From positions 124,001-188,000 of the forward strand of contig NZ_JAJUIS010000004.1 in assembly GCF_029267515.1 (NCBI RefSeq): a stretch of 64,000 nt of DNA, written 5' to 3'. The stretch comes from Seleniivibrio woodruffii. Its GTDB lineage: Bacteria > Chrysiogenota > Deferribacteres > Deferribacterales > Geovibrionaceae. Of this stretch, positions 9,736 to 19,088 are shown one piece after another. Numbering within the stretch: the first letter of the stretch is position 1; each line of letters begins with the position of its first letter. The notes below the pieces were generated by a model. It searched no databases. It was not told the origin of the DNA and worked only from the letters and a program-made list of their open reading frames with translations. The position numbers were made by a program, and so were the translations under genes.

Positions 9736-10203
9736 TCAGTTTTTGTCTTTAAGCGCTATCTCAATGACAAAAGTGGTATTCTCCAGTTTGAATTTGACGC
9801 CGACACAGATGATGTGTGCTGGTCGCTGAATTGTGTGTCCTTTGCCAACAACAACGTTTGGGACGGATATGCTGAATTTATGCCCCTTGTCCGTGAACAT
9901 TTTCTTTGTGCTGCCGGCTATCATGTTGATAAGCTCGCCTATGGCGTCGCCCACGTCCGTATCGACATCCTCTTTCTCCTCCATAAGGAAGATAGAGGCG
10001 ACCTTTGTTGCAAGGGCTTCCGGCATACTCACAGAAACGTAGCCAACCACGTCGCCGACTATGCCTATGACCGCGGACACGTCGTAATGCAGGTTTTCGT
10101 CAGATTTGATGTATAGATCACCCTTGACAGGTCTAAGCCCCGTCATGGTCTCGAAGACATTGATGGTACAGGCTATAAAAGGGTTAATGTATTCAGCTTT
10201 CAC
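9736..10203 (-). CDS. cheX: CheX-like chemotaxis phosphatase
   Basis: I take the GTG at 10203-10201 as the start because GGGAGGAG precedes it and family members begin close to KAEYINPF; the open frame runs further upstream into the Nudix gene. This gives 155 residues. The ELINMIAG segment corresponds to the conserved E-x-x-N helix with which CheX/CheC/FliY phosphatases insert into CheY-P and promote its dephosphorylation. No CheA, CheY or CheW lies nearby, so it acts on a CheY encoded elsewhere. Its place between a Nudix enzyme and glutamate dehydrogenase is unusual for a chemotaxis gene. Confidence 0.8.
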   Translation of the reverse strand: MKAEYINPFIACTINVFETMTGLRPVKGDLYIKSDENLHYDVSAVIGIVGDVVGYVSVSMPEALATKVASIFLMEEKEDVDTDVGDAIGELINMIAGSTKKMFTDKGHKFSISVPNVVVGKGHTIQRPAHIICVGVKFKLENTTFVIEIALKDKN

Positions 10204-10264
10204 ATTCTCCTCCCGTGTTCCGCTATATTTCACATAATAGACCGAATCACTCTCTTTGCCAACA

Positions 10265-10828
10265 TTATTCTTCGGACAGCAGGTGCACAAATTTATTGAG
10301 GATAAGCGCCGTAAGTCCCCAGACAATATCGTTCTGCAATCTGAAAAAATGAACCGTCCGCGACTGCTGACCGCGAAACCATTTCTCTGTCCAATAAGTT
10401 TCTCTGGAAACGAAATGTTTCAGCGGAACATTGTATATGCGGTCAACTTCCGCCTGCTGGAGTTTAAAATCAGTACAGCACCCTAAACCGACAAAAGGGG
10501 TTACCCTGTGCCCCCAGCGGGACATCTCGTCGTCAAGAGCCCCCAGCAGCTTCACGGAATCTCCGCAGATGCCTATCTCTTCGCATGTTTCACGCAGTGC
10601 ACCGCCGCAGAGACTTTCGCCCCTGTCTACGCTCCCACCGGGAAAAGAAACCTCGCCTCCGTGATGGTCGAGACTGCGAACCCTTTTGGTCAGAATTACA
10701 TTGTGCTGCGTGCCGTGCGGCACAAGAAGGAGCAGAACAGCGGCAACACGGGGTGTCGCCGCCAGAGTTCTGCGTTTATATAATGATACTCGCTTTTGAA
10801 TTTCCGAAATATTGCAAACGTCAGCCAA
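10265..10828 (-). CDS. Nudix hydrolase, CoA pyrophosphatase-like
   Basis: The 187-residue protein has a complete Nudix box: G65, E71 and R79-E80-T-C-E83-E84-I-G86. Just upstream, LTKRVRSLDHHGGEVSFPGG matches the extra signature that marks CoA diphosphatases (NudL/PCD1 type), which cleave CoA to 4'-phosphopantetheine and 3',5'-ADP. The ATG overlaps the alaS stop by 8 bases, so translation is coupled to alaS. Substrate preference is inferred from the signature only. Confidence 0.85.
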   Translation of the reverse strand: MADVCNISEIQKRVSLYKRRTLAATPRVAAVLLLLVPHGTQHNVILTKRVRSLDHHGGEVSFPGGSVDRGESLCGGALRETCEEIGICGDSVKLLGALDDEMSRWGHRVTPFVGLGCCTDFKLQQAEVDRIYNVPLKHFVSRETYWTEKWFRGQQSRTVHFFRLQNDIVWGLTALILNKFVHLLSEE

Positions 10829-13448
10829 TCAGCTTTTCCAAGACAGCAGGCACAGCGGCTATAGCCTCGCCCAGCTTCGCGGGGTTCTTTCCGCCCGCCA
10901 TAGCCATGTCGGGTCGCCCGCCGCCGGAGCCTTCGGCAATCTTCGCAACTTCGCGGACAACGTCGCCCGCTTTAACCCTGTCCATTGTATCTTTAGTAAC
11001 GCCGCAAGCAAACATAACCTTGCCGTCGTTAACGGAACCTGCCACAACAACACCGCTCTTCATCCTGTCGCGCGCTGTGTCCACAAACTTACGCAGAGCG
11101 TCCGTGTCAGCGTTTTGAAGGGTTACGGCAAGCAATTTAACGCCTTTAACATCAACTACGTTGTCAAGCAGTTCCTCCGACTGTGCGGAAGCTATTTTGT
11201 CACCCAGCTTTTTAAGATCGCGTTCGCGTTCTTTCAGCGCGTCCATGGTCTCTTCCATTCTGGAAAGGACGTTATCTGGAGCCGCTTTAAGCAGTTTTGC
11301 AGCCTCTTTAACAACGCTGTCGGTCTTCTGTGCATATGCAAGGGCATTCATACCGGTAACAGCTTCTATCCTGCGCACGCCGGAAGCCACGGAAGCCTCG
11401 CTGACAATTTTAAAGAATCCGATGTCTCCCGTTCTGTTGACGTGACATCCGCCGCAAAGCTCCATACTGAAATCCTCAACACGGACAACGCGTACCCTTT
11501 CGCCGTATTTCTCGCCGAAAAGAGCCATTGCCCCCGCCTGGACAGCTTCGTCCCTGCTCATGTATGTTTTTGATACTTCATCATTTTCCTGAATAACAGC
11601 ATTCACTTTCTCTTCAATACGCTCAATTTCGTCATGGGAAACAGGCGCATAGTGGTTAAAGTCGAAACGCAGTCTGTCCGGTGTGACCATTGAACCCGCC
11701 TGACGCACGTGGTCACCCAGAACCTCCTGCAGTGCCTTATGGAGAAGGTGCGTTGCAGTATGGTTCTTTTCTGTAGCTTTTCTGGCTGCTTTTTCAACTT
11801 CTGCCGTAACGTTTTCACCTTTGATGATAGCGCCCAGTTCAGCCGTGCCGTGCATGGCTATCATGCCCTCACCGTATTTTGAGGTTTTTGTTACCCGAAA
11901 CACTGCCGTGTCGGTCTTGATGTATCCGCAGTCGCCAGCCTGACCGCCGCCCTCCGCGTAGAACGGGGATCTCGCAAGCACTATATCGCACTCGCCGTCA
12001 GTTCTGTTTGTTTCCGCGCCGTCTTTTATTATCGCAAGAACGGTGGTGGACTCTTTCAGGCTGTCATAGCCTGTAAACTCCGTATGCAGACGGCTGGCAA
12101 GCTGGATATAGATATCAGCCACCCTGTTTTCTCCGCTGCCCGCCCAGGATTTCTTGGCGCGTTCCTGCTGTGCCTGCATCTCCTGCTCAAAACCGACGGT
12201 ATCAAGTCCGTAACCGGCATCCTCGGCAATATCCGTGAGCAGATCCACAGGAAATCCGTACGTATCATACAGGCGAAAAATGTCTTCTCCGCTTATAACT
12301 TTATATTGTTTATGCTTTTCCAGAAGTTCATCTATTATTTTAAGTCCGGTGCCCAGAGTTCTGCTGAAAGACTGCTCCTCGTTAGTAACAACCTTGGAGA
12401 TGAATGGCTTTTTGTCTGCAAGCTCGATGTAGTGACCTTTCATAAAGTCCACCACGAACTCGCATACCTTGTGGAAGAAAAGACCTTCGAAGCCGAGCAT
12501 TTTGCCGTGGCGCATTGCGCGGCGCATGATGCGGCGCAGAACGTAGCCGCGTCCGTCGTTCGCCGGAAGCACGCCGTCGCCTACAAGGAACGTCGTGGAA
12601 CGGCTGTGGTCGGCTATAACTCTGACGGATATATCTTTTTTAGCGTCGGTGCCGTATTTATGTCCTGCAAGCTCAGCAATGAACTCAAGGATGGGTTTGA
12701 AAAGGTCGGTTTCATAGTTGCTTGTCACCTTCTGAACAACCGATGTCACACGCTCAAGCCCCATTCCTGTGTCAATGCTGGGTTTGGGAAGGGGTGTCAG
12801 AGTACCGTCGGCGGAACGGTCAAACTGCATGAAAACGAGGTTCCACAGTTCAAGGTGTCTGTCGCAGTCGCAGTTGCGGTCACATTCGGGTCTTCCGCAG
12901 CCTGTGCCTTCGCCCTGATCGATATGTATCTCCGAACAGGGACCGCATGGTCCGGTGTCGCCCATTGACCAGAAGTTGTCCTTCTCGCCGCGGCGTTCGA
13001 TGTCTTTTTCGTCCAGACCGATAACGTCACGCCAGATGGCGAAAGCCTCGTCGTCGTCATTGTAAACGGATACGAACATTTTGTCCGCGGGCAGCCCCAT
13101 CTCTTTTGTAAGGAACTCCCAGCCGAATTTTATAGCGTCCTCTTTGAAGTAATCACCGAAGGAAAAGTTGCCGAGCATTTCAAAAAATGTATGGTGACGT
13201 GAGGTTACGCCCACGTTTTCAAGGTCGTTGTGTTTTCCGCCCGCGCGCACAACCTTCTGGCATGTGGCGGCTCTGGAATAGCTTCTGGTTTCGCGTCCGA
13301 GGAAGGTGTCTTTGAACTGGTTCATACCCGCGTTTGTAAAAAGAAGCGTAGGATCGTCCGCAGGAACAAGGGACGATGAACCGACAACAACGTGTCCATG
13401 CTTCTTAAAATATTCCAGAAACTTTTTTCGTATCTCGTGACCTGTCAT
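10821..13448 (-). CDS. alaS: Alanyl-tRNA synthetase
   Basis: The 875-residue class II synthetase is full length for the family. The N-terminal catalytic core starts with EIRKKFLEYF and contains the TNAGMNQFKD motif. The editing domain carries HTATHLLH (HxxxH zinc site) together with the distal CGGCHV. The C-terminal half holds the C-Ala region ending in GGGRPDMAMAGG. The start follows CGGAG, with the HNH gene stop immediately upstream. It charges tRNA-Ala and is part of the unit HNH-alaS-nudix-cheX. Confidence 0.98.
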   Translation of the reverse strand: MTGHEIRKKFLEYFKKHGHVVVGSSSLVPADDPTLLFTNAGMNQFKDTFLGRETRSYSRAATCQKVVRAGGKHNDLENVGVTSRHHTFFEMLGNFSFGDYFKEDAIKFGWEFLTKEMGLPADKMFVSVYNDDDEAFAIWRDVIGLDEKDIERRGEKDNFWSMGDTGPCGPCSEIHIDQGEGTGCGRPECDRNCDCDRHLELWNLVFMQFDRSADGTLTPLPKPSIDTGMGLERVTSVVQKVTSNYETDLFKPILEFIAELAGHKYGTDAKKDISVRVIADHSRSTTFLVGDGVLPANDGRGYVLRRIMRRAMRHGKMLGFEGLFFHKVCEFVVDFMKGHYIELADKKPFISKVVTNEEQSFSRTLGTGLKIIDELLEKHKQYKVISGEDIFRLYDTYGFPVDLLTDIAEDAGYGLDTVGFEQEMQAQQERAKKSWAGSGENRVADIYIQLASRLHTEFTGYDSLKESTTVLAIIKDGAETNRTDGECDIVLARSPFYAEGGGQAGDCGYIKTDTAVFRVTKTSKYGEGMIAMHGTAELGAIIKGENVTAEVEKAARKATEKNHTATHLLHKALQEVLGDHVRQAGSMVTPDRLRFDFNHYAPVSHDEIERIEEKVNAVIQENDEVSKTYMSRDEAVQAGAMALFGEKYGERVRVVRVEDFSMELCGGCHVNRTGDIGFFKIVSEASVASGVRRIEAVTGMNALAYAQKTDSVVKEAAKLLKAAPDNVLSRMEETMDALKERERDLKKLGDKIASAQSEELLDNVVDVKGVKLLAVTLQNADTDALRKFVDTARDRMKSGVVVAGSVNDGKVMFACGVTKDTMDRVKAGDVVREVAKIAEGSGGGRPDMAMAGGKNPAKLGEAIAAVPAVLEKLIG

Positions 13449-13449
13449 A

Positions 13450-13746
13450 TCAGCTCCGTTTGAGAGTATTCAGATACTCTTCCCACTCTATGGGCAATAG
13501 ATATTTTTTTTTATTGTTACATTCTTTACATGCGGGCACAACGTTGCCCTTTGTGGACATCCCGCCGCGGGCTATGGGCACAATGTGATCCATCGTAAGC
13601 TCTGCGGGCGGAAATTTTTCGCCGCAGTAATAACATACGCCCTCTGCCAGCTTGTTTTTCCACCACTGGGTATGGCGCAGTTCCCTTGCCTTTTCTTTCT
13701 CTTTTTTTATGTGCCTGTCGTCGGCAGGAATAAAGAACATTTCCAT
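13450..13746 (-). CDS. HNH endonuclease domain protein
   Basis: The 98-residue protein has the compact HNH fold: zinc knuckle C38-x2-C41, catalytic D53-H54 in MDHIVP, N68 in GNVV, and a second knuckle C73-x2-C76 followed by NNKKKYL. It is a stand-alone nuclease domain whose target is unknown. It is the first gene of the alaS unit, and its ATG lies only about 4 bases after the predicted transcription start, with no ribosome site. The message may therefore be leaderless. Confidence 0.85.
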   Translation of the reverse strand: MEMFFIPADDRHIKKEKEKARELRHTQWWKNKLAEGVCYYCGEKFPPAELTMDHIVPIARGGMSTKGNVVPACKECNNKKKYLLPIEWEEYLNTLKRS

Positions 13747-13756
13747 TTCAGCAGGG

Positions 13757-13785
13757 ATTATATAGATGTGTTATGCGAAATGCAA
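13757..13785 (-). promoter_or_regulatory. Promoter of the HNH-alaS-nudix-cheX-gdh unit
   Basis: On the minus strand TTGCAT (13785-13780) is followed after exactly 17 bases by a perfect TATAAT (13762-13757). The predicted start of transcription is near 13750, only a few bases before the HNH ATG at 13746. Confidence 0.6.
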
Positions 13786-14060
13786 GAATTGATGAAAAAA
13801 TCAAAAAACAGAATAAAAACTAATTTCGGACAATTTTCACCGTAAATTATTCTCTTATTACAATTCTCAGATTATTTAAATATTGATATTGAAAAAGCAA
13901 ATAAGGTCATTTAGAACATAAACTATTTATAATAAAATACTTTGACGCAAAAAACTCCATTCAGAAAATTGTTAAATATAACTTGAACACCGCTTTGCAA
14001 TCGTGTAGAATGTCGCGTTTGCAAAACCCCATACTATTTTCATCCCATCAGGAGGACAAT
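13786..14060. other. AT-rich divergent intergenic region before pckA
   Basis: About 275 bases without a convincing gene. A TATAAT occurs at 13928-13933 but has no good -35 partner, and a TTGACG lies at 13942-13947. The pckA leader ends in AGGAGG just before the GTG. I see no riboswitch fold. Confidence 0.4.
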
Positions 14061-15650
14061 GTGAGTAAAGCTCAGATGTGCGGACTTGAAGGCTATGGCT
14101 TCACCAATCTCGGTGTAGTCAAAAAGAACCTCACAGCCGCTGAACTGTATGAAGAAATCGTTAAAAACGGCGAAGGAAAAATCGCCGATAAAGGCGCTGT
14201 GGTTTGCCTTACAGGCAGATGCACTGGACGCTCGCCCAACGACAAGTTCATCGTTGAGGAGGACACAACCAAAGCCGACGTCAACTGGGGCAAGGGAAAC
14301 GTCGCCATCTCCGAAGAAAAATTCGAGAAACTTTACGGAAAACTTAAAGCATATCTCCAGAACAAACAGCTTTACGTTCAGGAATGTTATGCCGGCGCCG
14401 AGGAACACTCCAGACTGAAAGTACGCGTTATCAGCGACTCGGCATGGCAGAACCTTTTTGCGCGCAACATGTTCATCACAGAAAACGATGAAAGCAAACT
14501 CGCGGATTTCGCTGCGGATTTCACAGTTATCGGATGTCCCGGATTCCACGCCAATCCCGAAGAGGACAGCACAAACAGCGAAGCATTTATCATGCTCAAC
14601 TTTAAAAAGAAACTCGTTATCATCGGCGGAACAAGCTATGCAGGCGAGATAAAAAAATCCATATTCACAGTTATGAACTATGTTCTGCCCAAAAAGAACA
14701 TCATGTCCATGCACTGCTCCGCAAACATCGGACACGAAGGTGACACTGCTCTGTTCTTCGGTCTTTCCGGCACAGGCAAGACAACCCTTTCAACAGATCC
14801 CGACAGATACCTCATCGGTGACGATGAGCACGGCTGGAGCGATGAGGGTGTTTTCAACATTGAAGGCGGATGCTATGCAAAAGTTATCAACCTTTCACCC
14901 GTTCAGGAACCCGACATCTACGCATGTACACAGAAATTCGGCACAATCCTTGAAAACGTGGTAATGGACGACAAGAGAAAAATCGACCTTGACGACCAGA
15001 AATTCACAGAGAACACAAGAGCGTCTTATCCCATCAATTCTCTGCCTAACATTGTTGAGGCAGGCAAAGGCGGGCACCCCAATGTGGTTATCTTCCTTAC
15101 TTACGACGCTTTCGGCGTTCTTCCCCCTGTTTCCAAACTGACAGTTCCTCAGGCAATGTACCACTTCATCTCCGGCTACACAGCCAGAGTTGCAGGCACT
15201 GAAAAAGGTGTTACAGAGCCGAAAGCAGTGTTCTCCACATGTTTCGGCGAGCCTTTCATGGTATGGCACCCCTCCGTTTATGCAAAACTGCTCGGAGACA
15301 AGATTGTTAAACACGGTGCAAGCTGCTACCTTGTAAACACAGGTCTCACAGGCGGACCCTACGGAGTCGGCAAAAGATTTGAGATCAAATACACCCGCAA
15401 GATTATCAAAGCGATACTCTCCGGTGAAATTAATAACTCAGAATTTACGGCTGATCCGGTATTCGGTTTCGGAATCCCCAAAACTCTGGGCGATATCCCC
15501 GCCGACGTTCTTCATCCCATCGAAAGCTGGAAAGACAAGGACGAATACATGGAGAAACTTAAAAGCCTCGCAAGCGGCTTCAAAGAAAACTTCAAAAAGT
15601 ACGAGGCGGTCACCTCCGCAGAAATTATTGCGGGCGGCCCCGTTATCTGA
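14061..15650 (+). CDS. pckA: ATP-dependent phosphoenolpyruvate carboxykinase
   Basis: I choose the GTG at 14061 because AGGAGG precedes it by five bases and it gives 529 residues, close to the usual 540; the frame extends 26 codons further upstream but without support. The enzyme converts oxaloacetate and ATP to PEP and CO2, the first step of gluconeogenesis. Visible motifs are the P-loop GLSGTGKTT at about 234-242, the metal-binding GDDEHGW at about 253-259, and the substrate loop around CTGRSPNDKF. It is followed by its own terminator, so it is probably monocistronic. Confidence 0.96.
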   Translation: MSKAQMCGLEGYGFTNLGVVKKNLTAAELYEEIVKNGEGKIADKGAVVCLTGRCTGRSPNDKFIVEEDTTKADVNWGKGNVAISEEKFEKLYGKLKAYLQNKQLYVQECYAGAEEHSRLKVRVISDSAWQNLFARNMFITENDESKLADFAADFTVIGCPGFHANPEEDSTNSEAFIMLNFKKKLVIIGGTSYAGEIKKSIFTVMNYVLPKKNIMSMHCSANIGHEGDTALFFGLSGTGKTTLSTDPDRYLIGDDEHGWSDEGVFNIEGGCYAKVINLSPVQEPDIYACTQKFGTILENVVMDDKRKIDLDDQKFTENTRASYPINSLPNIVEAGKGGHPNVVIFLTYDAFGVLPPVSKLTVPQAMYHFISGYTARVAGTEKGVTEPKAVFSTCFGEPFMVWHPSVYAKLLGDKIVKHGASCYLVNTGLTGGPYGVGKRFEIKYTRKIIKAILSGEINNSEFTADPVFGFGIPKTLGDIPADVLHPIESWKDKDEYMEKLKSLASGFKENFKKYEAVTSAEIIAGGPVI

Positions 15651-15659
15651 TAACTTACA

Positions 15660-15693
15660 AGGGTCTGTACCGACGGTGCAGACCCTTTTTTTC
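15660..15693 (+). terminator. Terminator after pckA
   Basis: The stem AAGGGTCTG / CAGACCCTT with an 11-base loop is followed by seven T residues. Confidence 0.9.
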
Positions 15694-15703
15694 AGGAGAC
15701 CGC

Positions 15704-16330
15704 ATGGATCAGCTTTTCAAAGGAGCAGTGCGCTTCCGCGAGCGCAGCTTCGAAAAACATAAAGAATTTTTCCAGAAACTCGGACACGGGCAGCAGCCAC
15801 ATACCCTGTTCATAGGGTGTTCCGATTCGCGGGTTGTCCCGGAACTTATCACAAAAGCAATGCCCGGAGAGCTTTTCGTCGTCCGCAACATCGCAAACAT
15901 AGTGCCCAAATACCGCATCTCCAAAGAATATGCCGCAACGACCGCAGCAATTGAGTTTGCTGTTATAACACTTGGTGTCGAAAACATCGTTATCTGCGGA
16001 CACTCAAACTGCGGAGGCTGCAACGCGCTCTTTAAAGACCGCAAATATTTCAGCGACATACCGAACGTTGAACACTGGCTTGAACAGGCGGGAAATGTAC
16101 GCGAACAGGTGGAAGAGAACTATCCCGATGCAACGGAAGAAGAAAGGGAATGGATAACCGAACAGGTTAACATTGTCGAACAGATGAAAAATATCCTTTC
16201 CTACCCGCTTATTGCCGAAAGATACAAGGACGGAAAACTGAATATATACGGCTGGTATTATGTGATAGATACCGGAGAAGTGTATAACTATAACAAAGAT
16301 ACTCAGGAATTTGAGCTTATCACTGACTAA
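15704..16330 (+). CDS. Beta-class carbonic anhydrase
   Basis: The 208-residue zinc enzyme interconverts CO2 and bicarbonate. The ligands are C39 (FIGCSDSR), H100 and C103 (CGHSNCGGC), with the D41-R43 dyad present. There is no signal peptide, so it is cytoplasmic. It starts just after the pckA terminator; CO2 supply or removal around carboxylation reactions is a plausible role, by inference. Confidence 0.96.
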   Translation: MDQLFKGAVRFRERSFEKHKEFFQKLGHGQQPHTLFIGCSDSRVVPELITKAMPGELFVVRNIANIVPKYRISKEYAATTAAIEFAVITLGVENIVICGHSNCGGCNALFKDRKYFSDIPNVEHWLEQAGNVREQVEENYPDATEEEREWITEQVNIVEQMKNILSYPLIAERYKDGKLNIYGWYYVIDTGEVYNYNKDTQEFELITD

Positions 16331-16343
16331 AGGCTGTGCGGGA

Positions 16344-16697
16344 TCATTTACCCCTTGATGTGAAGGCGTGGATTATGCCGCGCACGGCTTTCATGTATGA
16401 ACCGCGTTCTTCATCGTCGGTTCTGAAATAACCTGCTTTCACATCCCTCAACAGCTTTGGAAGCTCTTCCTCTTCCGGGGTATCCGAAACAAGGTCACGC
16501 ATTGAAATGTTCAGACATTCTGAAATTGACTTCAAAATATTGATGGTCATGTTAACTTTGCCTGTTTCAATCTGTGACATATACGTCGCATGGATGTTGA
16601 CATGCTCCGCAAGAGTCTCCTGTGACCACCCTCTGGCTTTTCTGGCGTCTTTAATGCGCTGACCTATCTCAACTAAATGATTATTTTTTTTGCACAT
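16344..16697 (-). CDS. XRE-family helix-turn-helix regulator
   Basis: The 117-residue protein has an N-terminal Cro/C1-type HTH at about residues 12-66 (IGQRIKDARKARGWSQETLA, then YMSQIETGK). The C-terminus is acidic and short, with no enzyme domain. It is transcribed divergently from the histidine kinase gene across 233 bases, so it could control that promoter or its own. Target unknown. Confidence 0.88.
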   Translation of the reverse strand: MCKKNNHLVEIGQRIKDARKARGWSQETLAEHVNIHATYMSQIETGKVNMTINILKSISECLNISMRDLVSDTPEEEELPKLLRDVKAGYFRTDDEERGSYMKAVRGIIHAFTSRGK

Positions 16698-16755
16698 AAC
16701 TAGACAATATTCTAAGTATCAACACAAATGAATAGAATATACTTACATTATACTA

Positions 16756-16783
16756 TTGACGAATCTTGACTATATAATATAAT
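16756..16783 (+). promoter_or_regulatory. Promoter in the XRE / histidine kinase divergent region
   Basis: TTGACG (16756-16761) and TATAAT (16778-16783) are 16 bases apart on the plus strand, about 150 bases before the kinase start. The rest of the region is AT-rich and lacks a clear gene. Confidence 0.5.
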
Positions 16784-16930
16784 GTTGTATACAGACTGTG
16801 TTCTGAATGCCGCACTTGAAATCTTCTAACACACTGATAAAAATACACAACCCAGCACTATCCATTGCATGGGTCAGACGCAATTATGATATCAGATTTT
16901 CAGGGGCATTGTACAGTTTTAAGGTGATAT

Positions 16931-17893
16931 ATGTCTGATTTACGTTACTTATTAGTTAAAATTCCGTCCTCTTCCATACATGAACTGAACAAATTTACAG
17001 CACAGAACGAAGGTGAGGTTGTAAAGATTCTGCCGGCTGGCGAAAAAACTGATTACATAAATCCCGCGGAACTCAGCTATGACATTTCAAAAACAGAACG
17101 CTGCCGATTTTTGCAGGAGCGTGAAAACGATATGCACAGGCTACTCACCTCTATTTCCCACCACTGGAGGCAGCCGCTGAACGTGCTCGCTCTCTCTGTG
17201 CAGGATCTCTGTGAACTGCACGAGCTAAACAGGCTTCAGGACGAAGACATCAGCGAATTCGGCAAAGTCGCAATGAACACAATACAGAACATGTCTTCAA
17301 TCATAGACAGTTTTATATCGTCATACAACAATGTCGGAAATGAGATCAGAAAAAACCTTATATATCATATATTTGACCTGCTTAAACTGTACCAACCAGA
17401 ACTCGCTTTCAACGATATCAAGATCAAATTCAATTTTACATGCTGCGGTAAAACTGAAGAATATGATAATTTTGACAAATATCCGGCATCCGTCGAATCT
17501 CTGACGTGCAAAACAATTGATATAGTTAAATTTAATTTAGTATTCTCAAATATTTTAGACAACGCGAAAGAAGCTGTATACGACGCATTAAAAAAACATC
17601 TTATATCTGAAGGATTGATTGAAGTGAACGTCGCAGTCAGCTCCGGTCTTGTTTCAATCTGCATCAGAAACAACGGGGAATCAATTGACGAAAAGATAAA
17701 AGATAAGATATTTATGCCGTATTTCACAACAAAGGACAACAGCCACGGAACGGGGCTCGGACTTTATACTGCAAAAATGGTCACAACAAACTGCTTCAAC
17801 GGACAGTTGAAGTTCAAAAACTGCCCACAGGGAGTTGAATTCACTATCCTGCTTGAGATAGGGCAGGACGGCGCTCTCAGTCGGGTGGAATGA
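16931..17893 (+). CDS. Soluble orphan sensor histidine kinase
   Basis: The 320-residue protein has no membrane segment. A short N-terminal region of about 65 residues of no recognised type precedes the H-box SISHHWRQPLN, where H77 is the likely phosphorylated residue. The ATPase domain shows an N-box (NILDNAKEA) and a G-box (GTGLGLYTAKM). No receiver gene is adjacent, so the partner is elsewhere. The ATG follows AAGGTGATAT. The signal sensed by the N-terminus is unknown. Confidence 0.87.
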   Translation: MSDLRYLLVKIPSSSIHELNKFTAQNEGEVVKILPAGEKTDYINPAELSYDISKTERCRFLQERENDMHRLLTSISHHWRQPLNVLALSVQDLCELHELNRLQDEDISEFGKVAMNTIQNMSSIIDSFISSYNNVGNEIRKNLIYHIFDLLKLYQPELAFNDIKIKFNFTCCGKTEEYDNFDKYPASVESLTCKTIDIVKFNLVFSNILDNAKEAVYDALKKHLISEGLIEVNVAVSSGLVSICIRNNGESIDEKIKDKIFMPYFTTKDNSHGTGLGLYTAKMVTTNCFNGQLKFKNCPQGVEFTILLEIGQDGALSRVE

Positions 17894-17948
17894 CGCTGTG
17901 ATCTGCGCCTACGTCATTAACGTGTTGCACCGGAAATTCTACGCGGTG

Positions 17949-17977
17949 CAGATTGCTTCGCTTCGCTCGCAAAGACG
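17949..17977. repeat. Palindromic intergenic repeat, half copy
   Basis: The ATTGCTTCG and CTCGCAAAGACG modules shared with the copies at 857 and 38360 are present. It directly precedes hairpin-repeat copy B. Confidence 0.5.
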
Positions 17978-17993
17978 GAAAATGGAGACGCCT

Positions 17994-18142
17994 CAGAACG
18001 AAGCATATCAGCAGAGAAGATTGCTGCTCAGATGCGAGTTATGAAAGGAAGATTACGTGAGACGAGCAAAAGCGTACACAGAAGTACGTGTTGCGAGCGA
18101 ACGGAAGCTGACACAGCAGAACGAAGCATATCAGCAGCAATC
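17994..18142. repeat. Dispersed hairpin repeat, copy B, with 21-base direct repeats
   Basis: The same 21 bases, beginning CAGAACGAAGC, occur at 17994-18014 and 18117-18137. Between them lie AAAGGAAG, a GTAC..GTAC hairpin, GCGAGCGAACGGAAGCTGACACAG and CATATCAGCAG, in the same order as the modules of copies A and C. It ends at the stop of the recombinase gene. Confidence 0.55.
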
Positions 18143-18144
18143 AT

Positions 18145-19047
18145 TTATTTACGGGCTTTGGGGTGGGTCTTGTCGTACACCTTGAGGAGTTCTGAGAGGT
18201 TAAGGTGGGTGTATTTCTGCGTAGTGGACAGTGACTCATGCCCCAGAAGGGTCTGGATGGTTCGCAGGTCAGCTCCGCCTTCGAGAAGATGGGTTGCGTA
18301 GGTGTGTCGGAACGAGTGGGGTGAATAATCCAGCGGGAGTCCGGCAATCAGAAGATACTTCTCAACGATGCGCCTGACCGACCTGTCGGTGAGACGTGTC
18401 CCCAGTTTATTGATAAACAGTGCTTCTCCGTCCTTGACATATCCGCCGCAATCATCCGCCCGTCTGTCCAGATAAGTCTTTATCATCTCAACGTGCATAT
18501 CGGCAATGGGCACAATGCGTTCTTTCTTGCCCTTCCCTTTAACACGTATGCGCAGTCCACCGAAATCTATGTCGTTTATACCCAGCCCCACAAGCTCGCT
18601 GACGCGCACTCCTGTACCGTACATCATCTCAAGCAGGAGGGCATCCCGCAAACCGAAAGGCTCATCTTTTTTGGGTAGTTCCAGCAGTGTCATGATGCTG
18701 TCGATGTTGAACACTTCGAACGCTTTCTTCTCTTTCTTAGGAAATTTCAGCATCCTGGCGGGGTTATCTTCTGATTTATTCTTTTTCTGCAGATAGTTAA
18801 AGAATGACTTCAGACATGCTATTTTCCGTTCAACAGTGGATTTTGAGAAGCCCTTTTCATAGAGCATGGCGACAAATCCGCGCAGCATAAAGAAATCCGT
18901 ATCTTCAACGGTGTTTATACCTGATTCCTCAAGGTATGAGCAGAGGTCTGCGAGGTCTTTTGAGTAATTGACAAGGGTATGGCGGGAAGCTCCCTTTTCG
19001 TTAAGCATAAAGTCAAGATATGCGGCTGCCGCTTCGTCGATGTTCAT
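18145..19047 (-). CDS. Tyrosine recombinase, XerC/XerD type
   Basis: The 300-residue protein has the size of the chromosome dimer resolvases. All catalytic residues are visible: R148 (GTGVRVSEL), K172, H244 and R247 (HSFRHTYATHLL), H270 (LLGHESL) and nucleophile Y279. The N-terminal SAM-like core-binding domain covers about residues 1-100. It stands alone without integrase-type neighbours or att repeats, which favours a housekeeping Xer role over a phage integrase. I cannot tell XerC from XerD. Confidence 0.9.
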   Translation of the reverse strand: MNIDEAAAAYLDFMLNEKGASRHTLVNYSKDLADLCSYLEESGINTVEDTDFFMLRGFVAMLYEKGFSKSTVERKIACLKSFFNYLQKKNKSEDNPARMLKFPKKEKKAFEVFNIDSIMTLLELPKKDEPFGLRDALLLEMMYGTGVRVSELVGLGINDIDFGGLRIRVKGKGKKERIVPIADMHVEMIKTYLDRRADDCGGYVKDGEALFINKLGTRLTDRSVRRIVEKYLLIAGLPLDYSPHSFRHTYATHLLEGGADLRTIQTLLGHESLSTTQKYTHLNLSELLKVYDKTHPKARK

Positions 19048-19088
19048 AAGAATAAAATCGTATCTTTTGACGGTTTATAAAGTAAAAA

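Noticed and set aside
12084-12968. 294-codon plus-strand open frame opposite alaS
   Set aside because: alaS is certain on the other strand; the shadow frame has His/Val/Cys-rich composition typical of antisense reading.
17994-18137. CRISPR array from the 21-base direct repeats
   Set aside because: There are only two copies, 102 bases of intervening sequence matching a dispersed repeat, and no cas genes.
18145-19047. Tyrosine recombinase as a phage or island integrase
   Set aside because: There is no adjacent tRNA, no att-like direct repeats of the right kind and no phage genes; size and motifs fit Xer.
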